From Hypholoma sublateritium FD-334 SS-4 (taxonomy: Eukaryota; Basidiomycota; Agaricomycetes; Agaricales; Strophariaceae): a stretch of DNA of 23,877 nucleotides. A program made the translations under genes and the position numbers. This document shows positions 1 through 10,200 of the stretch, one piece after another. Below the pieces are notes generated by a model. That model had not been told where the DNA came from and did no database searches. It saw nothing but the letters and a program-made list of their open reading frames with translations. Each line of letters begins with the position of its first letter. Position 1 is the first letter of the stretch. Location of the stretch: positions 121,264 through 145,140 of the forward strand of contig KN817620.1 of NCBI GenBank assembly GCA_000827495.1. Reading direction: 5' to 3'.

Positions 1-917
1 CACTAGTCCCTACCATCTGTTATCATAAACTATAAGCAAATCCTGCAAAACCATATCTTTGCTGCCAGGAGAAAATATGAGACAGTATCATAACTACATC
101 ATAACTATATTTCATTGTGCTATATCATTGCTATATCATTCCTATATCATAATATTATATTATAACTATTTCATAACACAATATCATAACTATATCATAA
201 TTGTATCATAACTTTGTATCATAATTATTGCCTCAATGGCCCAGTACTATAACAGGCAATTGATGGGGCTTATATAATATAGTTGATGGCTACTATTTGC
301 CTTTTCCTTCATCTGACAAACCCATTCTCACCATATTATGGCCTCAAATTGAAACAAATATAAATATACAGCCTGCCCCTGCCCATTAAGAAAGGCATAG
401 CTATGCAAATGGCAGGTATTATATAATCCCAGAATTTGATGGCTATCTGCCTGCTGTATTTATGATGTAGAATAAAATACATGTGAATGAAATGGAATAT
501 ATTTGTTAAGTTACGTTAGGTTAGGTTTGGGTGGGGTTAGTGGTTAGGTTAGGTTGGGGTGGGTGTTAGGATTAGGTTAAGTTAGGGTTGGTTAGGGTTA
601 GGTTAGGTTAGAAGATTGGGGTTGGTTGGGGTAGGGTTAGGGGGTATATTTTTGGTTAGGGTTGGGGTGGGTGGTTGGGGTTAGGGTGGTTGGTTAGGGT
701 TGGTTAGGGTTGAGGTGGTTAGGGTTAGGGTGTATTATTACTGCCCACCTGCAGTGGGCAGTAATGATACAAGATTATAATAATATAGTTATGATATAGA
801 AAATATCATTATGATACTATCTCATATTTTCTCCTGGCAGCAAAGATATGGTTTTTAGGATTTGCTTACAGTTTATGATATAAGTGGTAGGTACCACTCC
901 GGTGCGATGCACTAGTG
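1..917. mobile_element. CACTA-like foldback element (non-autonomous), left edge at window border
   Basis: The first ~110 bases reappear inverted at about 800-917: both arms share CACTAGT at the tip, a TATCATAAACTnTAAGCAAATC block, and a long block around CTTTGCTGCCAGGAGAAAAT. The right arm has about 15 extra bases near its tip. No transposase is visible inside. The interior holds an ATCATAACTAT-type simple repeat (about 95-225), a degenerate telomere-like tract (508-735) and a short hairpin (741-761). Terminal CACTA is the hallmark of CACTA/EnSpm transposons, so a non-autonomous CACTA relative is the best guess. The right flank begins TAC, but the left flank is outside the window, so the expected 3 bp target duplication cannot be tested. 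The right end lies inside a zinc-cluster coding exon. Confidence 0.7.
508..735 (+). repeat. Degenerate telomere-like TTAGGG tract
   Basis: About 230 bases are made almost entirely of TTAGG, TTAGGG, TTGGGG and GGTTAGGTT variants in one orientation. TTAGGG is the usual telomere repeat of basidiomycetes, but here units vary in length and are interrupted, and the tract is enclosed by the two arms of the foldback element. It is therefore better read as interstitial telomere-like satellite inside a transposable element than as a chromosome end. Confidence 0.75.
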
Positions 918-1216
918 TACTGGGTAGGCTTGAAATGTGATGAAGGGCCATGCTCCATCAATGGGCCACGAGTGCGGTGCGAAGCCGTATTAGGCAGAGG
1001 GTACCCAGTGTGCTCATCATCATCATCATCATCTTCTCCTTCACTTTTGCTGGGTTTCTCTTTCGCATTTGACTTTCCTTTTGCTTCGCGCGGAGGAGCA
1101 CCTGAACAGGCCATATGGTCAAATTTGCATTTGATGCACCTACCCGACCTGCCCTGCTGGGGGTTTATATAATAGTAGCAATTCAGCCATTTCTTCTTAC
1201 ACCACTTGCATGGATC
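866..1216 (-). pseudogene. Zinc-cluster protein exon, interrupted by the foldback element
   Basis: Reading the minus strand from an acceptor (pyrimidine-rich run ending TTTGTAG) at 1217, the exon opens with a cysteine pattern C-x2-C-x6-C, about 15 residues, then C-x2-C-x6-C (segments DPCKWCKKKWLNC and CIKCKFDHMAC). A low-complexity linker with six consecutive Asp residues follows. Paired CxxC zinc modules of this kind are very common in predicted mushroom proteins and are usually assumed, without proof, to bind DNA. From about 917 the frame runs into the foldback element and stops at 866, so the last ~17 codons are transposon sequence and the original C-terminus is lost. Upstream exons were not recognised. 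The coding origin is likely; whether the locus is still expressed is unknown. Confidence 0.6.
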
Positions 1217-2146
1217 CTACAAAGAAAAATGAGCGAAAGCAAGAGACACTCAGCAAGATGTGCATCTGGCGTTGATACAGCTGTAATCGGTCTATGCATG
1301 TAAATCTGCTATATTTTTGATTTTAGCTGTACTCCACTATGTAGACAAGGGGAGCTAGAAGGTACCCGACCTAGCTAGCTCCAGTTAAATAACAGAGACA
1401 TAAGCACCTACTCAGAGACTGTGACAGACAGCAATTGACTTGTGCAGATATGTACGCAGTTAATAAACTCAGAGACAGTAAAACTCAGAANGGGTATTGG
1501 TGGTCGAGACTACCCAAATGGAGTCCTGCTAGCTCACACNAATATATCAAAGGGGCTGTATTGGAATCTATACCCTAGCTAGCTCGATAATACAGGGGCT
1601 AGCTAGCTTCGATAGGCCATACGAACATGTACGAAGGCCTATGCAACGAAGGCACGTGACATGCATCACGCACGATCAATATACGNGACACGTTTGATGC
1701 CATTTCTAGAAATGCACCAGCTAGCTCGGTAATGACGCACGCACAGGCAGCTAGCTCGCGGAACAAAGGTCCGAATAGTAGACCAGAGTAAAACCCAAAG
1801 ACCTAGGGCGTAGGGGAACGAAGCTAGCATGCGGTACCTGGTCAGGAGGTCAACACGGACCGTGAACGGAAACAGCTAGGAATGGAAAGAGTTACCGAAA
1901 CGGACGACGCGGATTGTATGCCTCATGTCCAAGGCTTAGAACGGACTATATATATGTATTTTGTCTTGTTTCCGTTTCGTTTCGTAGCTAGACATCCTGT
2001 ACAGTATATAAACCTTAGCTAGGAGTTTGGAATACAAAGCAACCATTTCCATACTTAAACTTGAACCACGACAATCTGTCGGGTGCGAGCAAGGGTGATA
2101 AATAAGAAATAAAAGGTTAAATGCGAAACAGAGAGCTAGGAACTGG
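1217..2146. other. Intergenic stretch rich in AGCTAGCT palindromes, with N bases
   Basis: No gene could be supported. The motif AGCTAGCT or GCTAGC recurs many times between about 1350 and 1850, and three ambiguous bases lie at 1491, 1540 and 1686. The part next to 1217 is the 3' end of an intron belonging to the zinc-cluster exon. ORFs here are short and lack recognisable content. Confidence 0.5.
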
Positions 2147-2685
2147 TCAGACGTTGCGAAACTGGCGATTCTGATGGAATGGATTCCAGCTCGCAGTACC
2201 TGAATATGCGTGAGCACCCTTCCCCCCCCAAAAAAAAAAAAAACCTTGCAGTAAATGGCCTGAGTGGAATGATGGAATTGTGCGCTGAATGACAGGAGCA
2301 TCTTTGATGGATTTTATAAAGTGGCCCAGGCAACGAGCCAAATTACCAACTTGACTTATTTCGGTACCATTTGATCCTAACCCATGATGAGCAAGATAGT
2401 ATTGGGCATGGTGCAGGACATTGTAATCAAAGTCTAGTCGATTCATGGGGACTGGAGCTGCATTTTCCAAAAATTGATTCTTGTAATAGAGTTGAAAACA
2501 AATAAGCGAGAATGCTACAAAGGACACACAACATTCACGGTAATAATTGATAGCAAGTGGGTGATTTGTCTACTTTGTATGCATTCTTTGAGTAACCACA
2601 TTGCAATTCCAAGGTCCATCTGCAACTCCTCATTTATGCAGTCAATACTCTGCATGTTTGCATTGAAAGGGCGGGAACTGGACAT
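2147..2685 (-). CDS. Small unknown protein, three exons (144 aa)
   Basis: Proposed exons on the minus strand are 2685-2539, 2479-2245 and 2199-2147. Joined, they give 145 codons with no internal stop; introns are 59 and 45 bp with GT...AG ends. The start is the Met of MSSSRPFNANMQ, chosen because the reading becomes protein-like from there. The second exon (for example NRLDFDYNVLHHAQYYL) has the mixed hydrophobic and polar composition of a folded helical domain. I recognise no family, signal peptide or membrane segment. The second intron is odd: its donor GT runs straight into about 14 T and then 8 G. It lies downstream of, and in the same orientation as, the TET/JBP gene, about 0.9 kb away. 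It could be a fragment of a larger gene whose 5' exons I failed to see. Confidence 0.5.
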
Positions 2686-3594
2686 AATGAAAGAAGTTGT
2701 AGTGGTCAGCACATCAGAACTGGGAGGCTTTTTATGTTACATTGAGTTCGTGCCCACTCTAGCATCACAGAAGCAGCCCAATCCAGACCAAATCATGGGT
2801 AGCTAAATGTACAATTACCTACCAAATAGAAGTTGCCCGAGATGGCGAGATGGGCGCGCAGTAGGTAGCTGCCAACCAGCGTGGGTGCTGAAAAGCAGAG
2901 GTTATCACCATTTCGTAGTGCACCCAAGTATAGACACGTGGCACCGCATCAAATCGTGGTGCACCTGTCTTCTACCATCACTGCCCATCCTTGTTGTCAG
3001 ACTCGAGAATGGGAACATGGCGCCGGAGCACCATTTGACCACAACCACTGACTATCAATTGCGGAAACACTGTTCAGGTGCTCATGCACGATCTCATGCC
3101 CGCATGGCATACAAGGCTCCCAGTCAGACGACAATGCAGGCGGGATCGAAGACCCATGTCCAAGGGACCCGGGGATGCATTGCCTGTATGGCATGCACCA
3201 CCAAGTTCCTCCGTGCGCATGTGCGATTGGAGAAGGCAGTTCATCTCGATGACATGGGGCAACTGCGGCGACTTTTCAAGGAGTGTGAGTGGCTGGACCT
3301 TTGTATGTTGTGTGTGAGGCACCATGGGAAATGAGACAATGGGAAGGAGATATTGTACAGGCAGATAGGATGGAGCGGGTGGCATGCGGGACTCTGGAAG
3401 CAGCGCACTTGCCCACGGGCTGTGTACATCCAGAGTGCTTGAGCACCTGCAGGAGACCCAGGCTTGCCCAGCACTCCATGGATGGATATGAATTGAAGAA
3501 GGCCAAGCGAGTGTGTGCGAGTGCGCATGTGGTGTGCACCTAGGCAGCAGAGAGCTAGCGACTAATATTAATGACAACGGGCTGTATTTATACT
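2686..3594. other. GC-richer stretch without a supportable gene
   Basis: Both strands carry overlapping ORFs (the longest about 175 codons on plus from 2807 and 220 codons on minus from 3736), but none has recognisable content. In one plus frame near 3140-3230 a reading such as DPCPRDPGMHCLYG followed by CACA could be a decayed CxxC zinc module. This is too weak to call a gene. Confidence 0.35.
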
Positions 3595-6148
3595 TCAACA
3601 TTTGTCTATGCAATCGTAAAAGGTCACAACTCTTGATATGTCTTCGTGATACCTGTGATGCCTGTACATTGCCTTTGATGTAACCTGGACAGAGGTACCA
3701 AATTTGGTGATCCCATCTGGACTCTGATTTTTGCAAGTAGAATGGGGGTTGATAGACCCCCTCCAGAAAACTTCAACAACCCCTGGGCATCTAAAGGAAT
3801 TCAGGGATATGAATAGAGAAGAAACAGCAAAGCACACCTCTGAAAATCAATACCCCAACCATATTCACCATAGATAAATTGACCACCTTGAATACATCCG
3901 TGATCCAGGGCTGTATCAATTGTATACCCATTATTATTTCCCCGACCCACCCACCAAATCCCATATGTGATGGGGACAGCATCATTATCTTTGTGGAGAT
4001 AATTTGCAAAATCATCCCTGGTTATCACAAGCAAATTTGCAAAACTAGACGGATCCAATTGCAATGGATCAAGCTGCATGAAACCCAATATGCCCTTTCT
4101 GTTGAACGAGTTAGTCCAATAAACCAATATAAATGCAAGAAACACGTACTTGCTCGCAAAGTCAGTGATAGTCTTGAATGCACCCGGATATAGCATACTT
4201 ATCCCATCACAAAACAACAAAGTGACCCTTTCAAGCTCCTTGGGTATTGTATCCTTGTAACTAGAGGGATATTTAGTTCAACATTTAACCAAGATATTGA
4301 ACATAAATATACCGATGAACTGCTGCTTGGGTGCTTTTGGGTGCATAGAAAATGAGACTTTTGTTTTTTTCCATGCTAGCGTGATAGCCCAGTGCATACA
4401 TATGCCCATGGCTATGGTGATCTATTTGCACATTTATTCCCACCCCCACCCCCCGTCTGATGGCATGCCCCGCGCGCCCCAGGAAGCTCTGTATCCCTTG
4501 AACACCACACTACAATCCTCAGACTGATATTTAAAGTAGATAAATGATGTATATGGCACTTTAATAAAATAATGGTGGTAAATTTGTGATGAAACTGGTG
4601 TAAGACAATCCTTCTTGGACTCTTCGGCGAATCATGGGAATGCGACAAGGAACATGTGAACTATGAACTTTGTTGAATATCATGGTCACTGTGAGTGCGT
4701 GCTTGGTGCTCAGCACTCATCGACATCAGTGGAATAATTAGGTGATTCTTTAGGGAAGCCGAATTTTCACAGTGTACGATAATACATACCTAAATCTTCC
4801 ATGAGTGCCTAATTTTGTCATTCTCGATTGGACAAACGGAACACTGTCATAGACTCGCTTGACTGCCATGTTTGCATTATCATATGCGCGAGCACTAACC
4901 AAGTTGTTACGTCTGCCATAACCAGCAACAAGAGAGGAATCCTCGTTCCCGTCCAGTGCCGCTGCGCATGTTTGATGCATATGGGCGCGTGCTCCGACTA
5001 GTAGGTTGTGGGCAGTGTGGTGCTAAACTGGCGCGCCGAAGAGTTTCCGGAATATAATCCACGAGATAGGTGCACATTAGAATCAAACCAGTGTATTTAC
5101 AGGTAAGTAACCATCTATCTACTTACATACCTGCATGCCGCCCTTTGTAGCAGGTGTCCTTACATATTTGTCGCCTAAATCCTGAAATGTGGTTTTTTCT
5201 TCTTCTAAATCTTTGTTTAGATATTATATACATTATTTATATGCTTTATACTGCAGTAATACATGGTGAAGGGGTAATTAAATGATTTGAAGCTTCCTGG
5301 GGGGCGCGGGGCATGCCATCAGGCGGGGGGGGCAGGATGGAAATAAATATGCAAATAGATCACCATACATGGCATTCTTTTTTACCATGTGCTTTGTTGT
5401 TATTTATTTCGGCCATGGCCAGCATCCAGTTCATGATTGTCTCAAGAGACTTGATCATGTTTCTTTGTTTTTCAATGCCCATGCCAGTAAACACCCTTGA
5501 GCAGTATGAGCCTCGTAAACATGAAGTAGATACTGAACTCACTGGACACGGACCACGGATATAATATCCCCATCATCTATATCGACTAGAACATGTATTC
5601 CTGGTCCAAAGATCCACCTTGTTGCCAGACCCTTGAATTCTTCAGATGAAGGGTTCAGTGGTGCACCAGTTTCCAGTTCGAGGGCTTTGAACTTGTCAAA
5701 ATACTCTGGTCGCTTTTTAATGTATTTAATGTTTACTTTATCCTCGCCGTACAACCTCTGCAGTAGCTAGAAAAAGTAACTAAGAGAAATGTTCATTAAT
5801 GAGAGATTAAAATTTACCTTGAGAAAGTTATCCTTTGGGTTACCATTTGCAACTTTTTCTTCCTTCTTCTCTCTACTTTCTAGCCTCTTCCTACAATGAT
5901 TTAATATATAGTAGCATTCTTCAGTATGTACTTACTTTGATCCTCGCTTATCCACCCACCCAGCCCCCAGTTTTTCTTTCACTTTCATTTGCTTTTGCTT
6001 CAAGATCCAAGCCAACCTTTTCTTCTGCTCCATTTCTTCCTCGCTGCGACGCGATTAGACAGACTACATAATATAACAAATATATTACCCACCTATTGCC
6101 AAGTTTGAAGCGCAATTGCACAGGAGGTGTTGGTGAAGGCCCGTCCAT
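3595..6148 (-). CDS. TET/JBP-type 2-oxoglutarate/Fe(II) dioxygenase (predicted 5-methylcytosine oxidase), ten exons
   Basis: Family members oxidise 5-methylcytosine or thymine in DNA using Fe(II), O2 and 2-oxoglutarate, in the nucleus. Proposed exons: 6148-6093, 6043-5936, 5890-5818, 5766-5543, 5495-5386, 5204-5131, 5022-4790, 4260-4150, 4098-3838 and 3790-3595, giving 482 codons without a break. The first His and Asp ligands are in FANYLHKDNDAV (H365, D367). The second His is in the segment VEVFWRGSINPHST (H433). The 2OG-anchoring position is probably in KFGTSVQV (K446), where I would expect Arg. Residues ~20-66 form a Lys/Glu-rich helix, possibly a coiled coil. The start is the first ATG before the continuous frame. 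Exon 6 could begin 6 bases earlier at 5210. Introns after exons 5 and 7 are enlarged and carry short repeats. The nearest neighbour upstream is the left end of the KDZ transposon. Confidence 0.88.
4406..4489 (-). repeat. Short GC-rich repeat, copy 1 (in intron 7 of the TET/JBP gene)
   Basis: About 84 bases that match, in opposite orientation, the sequence at 5290-5372. Shared landmarks, read on the minus strand here, are AGCTTCCTGGGG, GGGGCATGCCATCAG, a G-run, then AATAAATnTGCAAATAGATC and ACCATA. It lies in the unusually long (529 bp) intron between exons 7 and 8. Confidence 0.8.
5290..5372 (+). repeat. Short GC-rich repeat, copy 2 (in intron 5 of the TET/JBP gene)
   Basis: Inverted partner of 4406-4489, with only scattered substitutions and small G-run length differences. 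It lies just inside the 5' part of the enlarged intron between exons 5 and 6 (about 180 bp, against 45-51 bp for most introns of this gene). Because two coding exons lie between the copies, two independent insertions of one short element are likelier than one element with terminal repeats. Confidence 0.8.
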
Positions 6149-6825
6149 AGTGGTCAAGAGTCAAGGACCAAATTAGTGGATCCGGTAATTCGGTCCTCTG
6201 GAACATAGCGCTGACGTGGCTCGACAGCATTCCAGACATCCGGGTGCAGTGCAGGTCTGGATCTCCAGCTTTGGCTTTTGCCTTCTCCCACCACACGTCG
6301 CTCCCCCCCCATGTCCAATCACAATCACCGTGATGTGTTATCTCTCTGTTTATGACTGGCGGCAGCAGCAGCAACGAAGAGGGTGATTGCCAGCAAATCG
6401 CCACGACCACCAAGACCCTAATGGCTAGCGACCCGATTGAAAATGAATCACCTCTGACTGGCGCAGCTGCTGGCATGTGGGCGGTTGCTATGAGGGAAAG
6501 AAAACATTGAGTATGTTGTCACCGCACCGCCGCTCACGCAAAGTCTGAATGTATGCCTACTCAGCACCCTCCTGTGGCTGCTTGCGCTTCACAAAATCGC
6601 TTCGCCAGATCTCTGCGTTACCTATGGAATATCATGTTATGCCCCCCCTACATTCATAGAATCAAACACTGTCACCCCCGATAATTTGTCTTTCTGTCGC
6701 ACACCACGATTTCTGGTATCTGGCGCTGTCATGGCTATGAGTGAGTCCTTCCAGATGATCCGGACATTGACTGATGATTGCGCACTGCTGTAGATGCAAC
6801 AATGGCTGCTGTAATTATGTATCAA
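6149..6825. promoter_or_regulatory. 5' region of the TET/JBP gene up to the transposon end
   Basis: About 680 bases separate the dioxygenase start codon from the left inverted repeat of the KDZ element. No other gene is supportable; the 127-codon minus ORF at 6093-6476 overlaps exon 1 in another frame and has no recognisable content. Any promoter of the dioxygenase must lie here or inside the transposon end. I see no clear TATA box. Confidence 0.4.
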
Positions 6826-6830
6826 ATATA

Positions 6831-6896
6831 GGCAGTTGCCTGGGTATATTGATGCATCTACAGCGGTAACTGCCCAAAGCTTTGGGCAGCTTCCCA
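6831..6896 (+). repeat. Left terminal inverted repeat of the KDZ element
   Basis: It begins GGCAGTTGCCTGG, has a core TTGATGCATCTACAG and ends CTTCCCA. It contains the perfect 20 bp palindrome CTGCCCAAAGCTTTGGGCAG (6870-6889). Variants of GGGYARYTNCC occur four times in both orientations by 6963, as expected for transposase-binding sites. Similarity with the right end continues weakly to about 6976. Confidence 0.75.
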
Positions 6897-6976
6897 ACAG
6901 CTGGTTTGGAAACATTTATGGGATATGCATATTATTATGGATGCTTGTATTTGGGCAATTGCCTGCCCGGCAGCTC

Positions 6977-7201
6977 AACGGCAGTCCACAGCAATTATGT
7001 TTGTGCTAAACTACATGCCGCTCACCAAGTGCCGCAATGCCGGGTGGCACAGTCACGTGACTAACACACACATCTTCTGTTATGAAGGAAAATGATAAAT
7101 TTCAAGTAATTGTATAGAATGTGGCTCACTCCGTGTAGATTAGCCGTAGTAGTATATACGCCAAGATAATTATTTTTGGGCGCCTATGAGGTATCTACAT
7201 G
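6977..7201. other. Subterminal region downstream of the transposase
   Basis: Short AT-rich spacer between the left end and the transposase stop codon. It contains a GTGCC...GGCAC hairpin near 7028-7050. No gene is seen. Confidence 0.4.
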
Positions 7202-10200
7202 TTATACATCCTCAGCGTCATCATCACTGTTGTCAGCCTCATCATCCACTCCATCCGGAAGGAATTCCGCTGCTTCGAGAGCTCCCAACACGTCGTCAAC
7301 GTGGGCCAAAGGGGTCTCATACAGTTGCCTGAAAGAGGCTTCGAGTGTTTGTTGCAGGGCCGCCTGTTCTATGGCATATGCACGTATACCCTCCTTCATC
7401 TCGCTGTCGACGCCGCTTCGTGCATACTGCTTTTCCTCCCACCAAACCGACCGCCAGCTCAAAAATTCAAGAACGCGGCGCATTTCTTCACGGACAAGCA
7501 TCACTTCTTCGGAAGCGCGTCGAACACGAGCTCGACTTCGTGCCCACTCTGCGCGAAGGATGTCATCGTCGTCTTCACTGCTCATAGACAGAGGAAGGGT
7601 CTGCCATATCCAGGAGAGCTGTTTGCGAGTCTCCCCTGTCCCTAGCTTACGTTTCTTTCTCGGCGGCCCAACGGGACCCCCCTCCTGCGCGTCGAGATCA
7701 GGATCCGATTCCGACTCACTCGCTTCATCGAAAATGCTGCTGGGTTCGGATACCGGGGGGGCATGGCCATCCTCCCATATACCTCGTCGGAGAGGGGCCT
7801 TCTTGGGCTTTCCGCTGGCGAACCCTCGAATGTCTTCGTTGCGAAGCTCTCGATAGGTTTGCTCCCAAGTGCCCGGGCCCTCAAGGATCAACTTCGCTTG
7901 ACGCGCAGCTCGATACTTCTGGACAAATCCAATCGCACGCCTATGTACTCGGTCAATGATTGACCTCGACCGTGTCCCACCTCTTTGGCCTCGGATATTC
8001 TTGTTTTTGAAATATATCATCCGGGTTTTGATTCGAAGAGCTTGACGAAGGCCCTGTAAGCTACTACCGCACTGTGCAGTGCGAAGTCGAAGTTCCATCT
8101 CAGGGAGGCCTTCGATACATGCAGCGTTTCGTTTGGCGGAGGGAATTTCAGAGGGAAGCCATAGATGAACATCTTCTGGGTTGGGATCGGAATTCCAGAG
8201 TGCCGTGGGGTTGCGACCAAGATCTGTTTGAATTTGTAGGACCCCCGGCATATACACCAGTCGTACTGCCTCCCAATTTTGTATCTTCTCCTTCAAAATC
8301 TTCCTTTGGTCTCGCAGTGCGCTGGTTCGAAGATTTTTCGGGATTTTCTCCTGTTCCGCTGCGAACATCTTCAATCGGCGTCTGTTTTTGGGGTAGATTA
8401 GCAGTGATATGTCTCTAAAATCATCTGAAACGTACTTCGCCTCTTCGAGTTCCAAGCCCATGACTAGGAATGATGACGCCGACGTCTGATGTAACGGTGC
8501 CCGCCCTGTAGCCCTCAACATCTCTGATTCATCACTACCGAGCTGACGCTGTACTTCATCTTCGGAGACGTCTGATAAAGATGGCATCATGAGCTATGAA
8601 GGGAACGCTGGCACAGGGTCGGAGCAGCACTTTACCTGACTCAACTGTTTCAAATGGATTCGGCATAGACTTAGGAAACCCATCCTTGTCCCATGCAGAG
8701 CACATCAGGTCCCAGCTCGAAAGAACTTTGTGTGGCAGAGAATCGGAGAACCCACGATGGGCCTCCAACTGCTGATTTCTGTCGGAAACTGCTGTCTGGT
8801 ATTTCCGAAGTAGTGTTTTCCCTACAAACAATGCACCATTGTAAGTAAGGCAATTCTGATATTGAAAAGAATAGACCCACCCATAGAGCTGTACTTTAGC
8901 CAGTTCCAGTGGCCGAAATTATCATCCAATATATCGTTTCGCGTTCCTGGGCCCATGCTTCTCGTTGAGCCGGCGAGAGGGTTATGAGATCCCCAGAGGC
9001 GCTCAGGACATTCACCGTCAGCCAATCCGATCCCTTCCGCCAGATTGAAAGAATACTGTTCATGACCTTTTTCTAAGTGGGCGGGCTCATGGAATTTCGG
9101 GATCAATGGCCTTAAATTCAGACCTACTCGAGGCTGCATGTCCTGAGGCCAATGCACCATCCGTTGGAATACGTTGATAAACCATTGACATACAATGTCG
9201 TAGCTAATCGCAACCAGCAATAGCTCAGTTGATTTGATAGCGGACGCAAAAACGTAGTCCATATTAGCATATCTATCTGTAGATAAGTACTTGTTTTCAG
9301 GATCCGAAAAAACAGCAAATCATACCTTTCTCCTTTCTGCAAGTTAGCCACGGAATTGGGCAATACCATCTCACTTCGGCCGCACAAGGCGGCGCCAACG
9401 CCGGTGTAGTGCAATCCTCTGGTGTTCTGCGTCGTCGCCTTCGCAAGCGCTTGGAATCCCACACAGGTACTGATCTGCGAAATGATCTGCATTATCAGTC
9501 CTGCTGCCGAACGACGAGAAACAAAGAGTAACTTACATCCTCCTCGTCAGCTTGACTCAATACATACTTCTCGTACGGATCACGCAGGGCCATGTACGCC
9601 ATGCCGTTCCAAAGACCCGGGTCCACTGAAAGATTCGAGTTGAGGCGATTCTTGAGGCGGAAATTAGCATCCATACAAATCAGAGCCATGTATAGATATC
9701 TAGAAAAATAGCTGAGCCCAGCGGTCTGAATAGAAGACAAAACATACCGTTTGTCTTCCGGAGCCTGAGTCCATTTTTCAGGGAGATTGATCCCAGGGTG
9801 AGGGCAGGAGGGACAACGGATCGCAAGTTCCCCGTTGGAGGTGCCGGCTGCACCTTCTGGATCATGACCTCTACCCGCACGTTTGAGAGCCTTCAAATGG
9901 CGCCATTGATTGAGACATCGCATAGTTGGGCGGTATCGGGGCTTCGGCATTTGAACGCCACTGTTGTTCGTTAAGCGTTCGATTGTTCGATACATGTCGT
10001 ACGTCGATACCTTTCCCATCAAAGAAAAGAGATGGAGAAGTTTGAGGAGGGCGAACGTTACGCACGTTCGCACCTTGTGTTGAGTGGCGGGATACAGGCG
10101 GCGTCGAAGAAGCTGCAGGTCGCGAGCGATCTCCCTATTGCACCCGCAGTAGCTGATTGCGACCTCGTGAACACCGGTGGTATGTATGACACGGAGCCGC

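Noticed and set aside
508..735. A true chromosome end (telomere)
   Set aside because: Repeats are degenerate and enclosed by the inverted arms of a transposon-like element, with genes and AT-rich DNA on the inner side.
2807..3334. 175-codon plus ORF with several Cys
   Set aside because: No regular CxxC spacing and no folded-domain look; at best a decayed zinc module in a different frame nearby.
3074..3736. 220-codon minus ORF overlapping the end of the dioxygenase gene
   Set aside because: It overlaps the last dioxygenase exon in another frame and its composition looks random; the overlapping spliced frame has clear family motifs.
4406..5372. One transposon with the two short repeats as its terminal inverted repeats
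   Set aside because: Two in-frame dioxygenase exons lie between the repeats, so separate insertions explain the data better.
7176..7856. 226-codon plus ORF antisense to the transposase
   Set aside because: Shadow of the transposase C-terminal exon; Ser/Arg-rich reading typical of antisense coding DNA.
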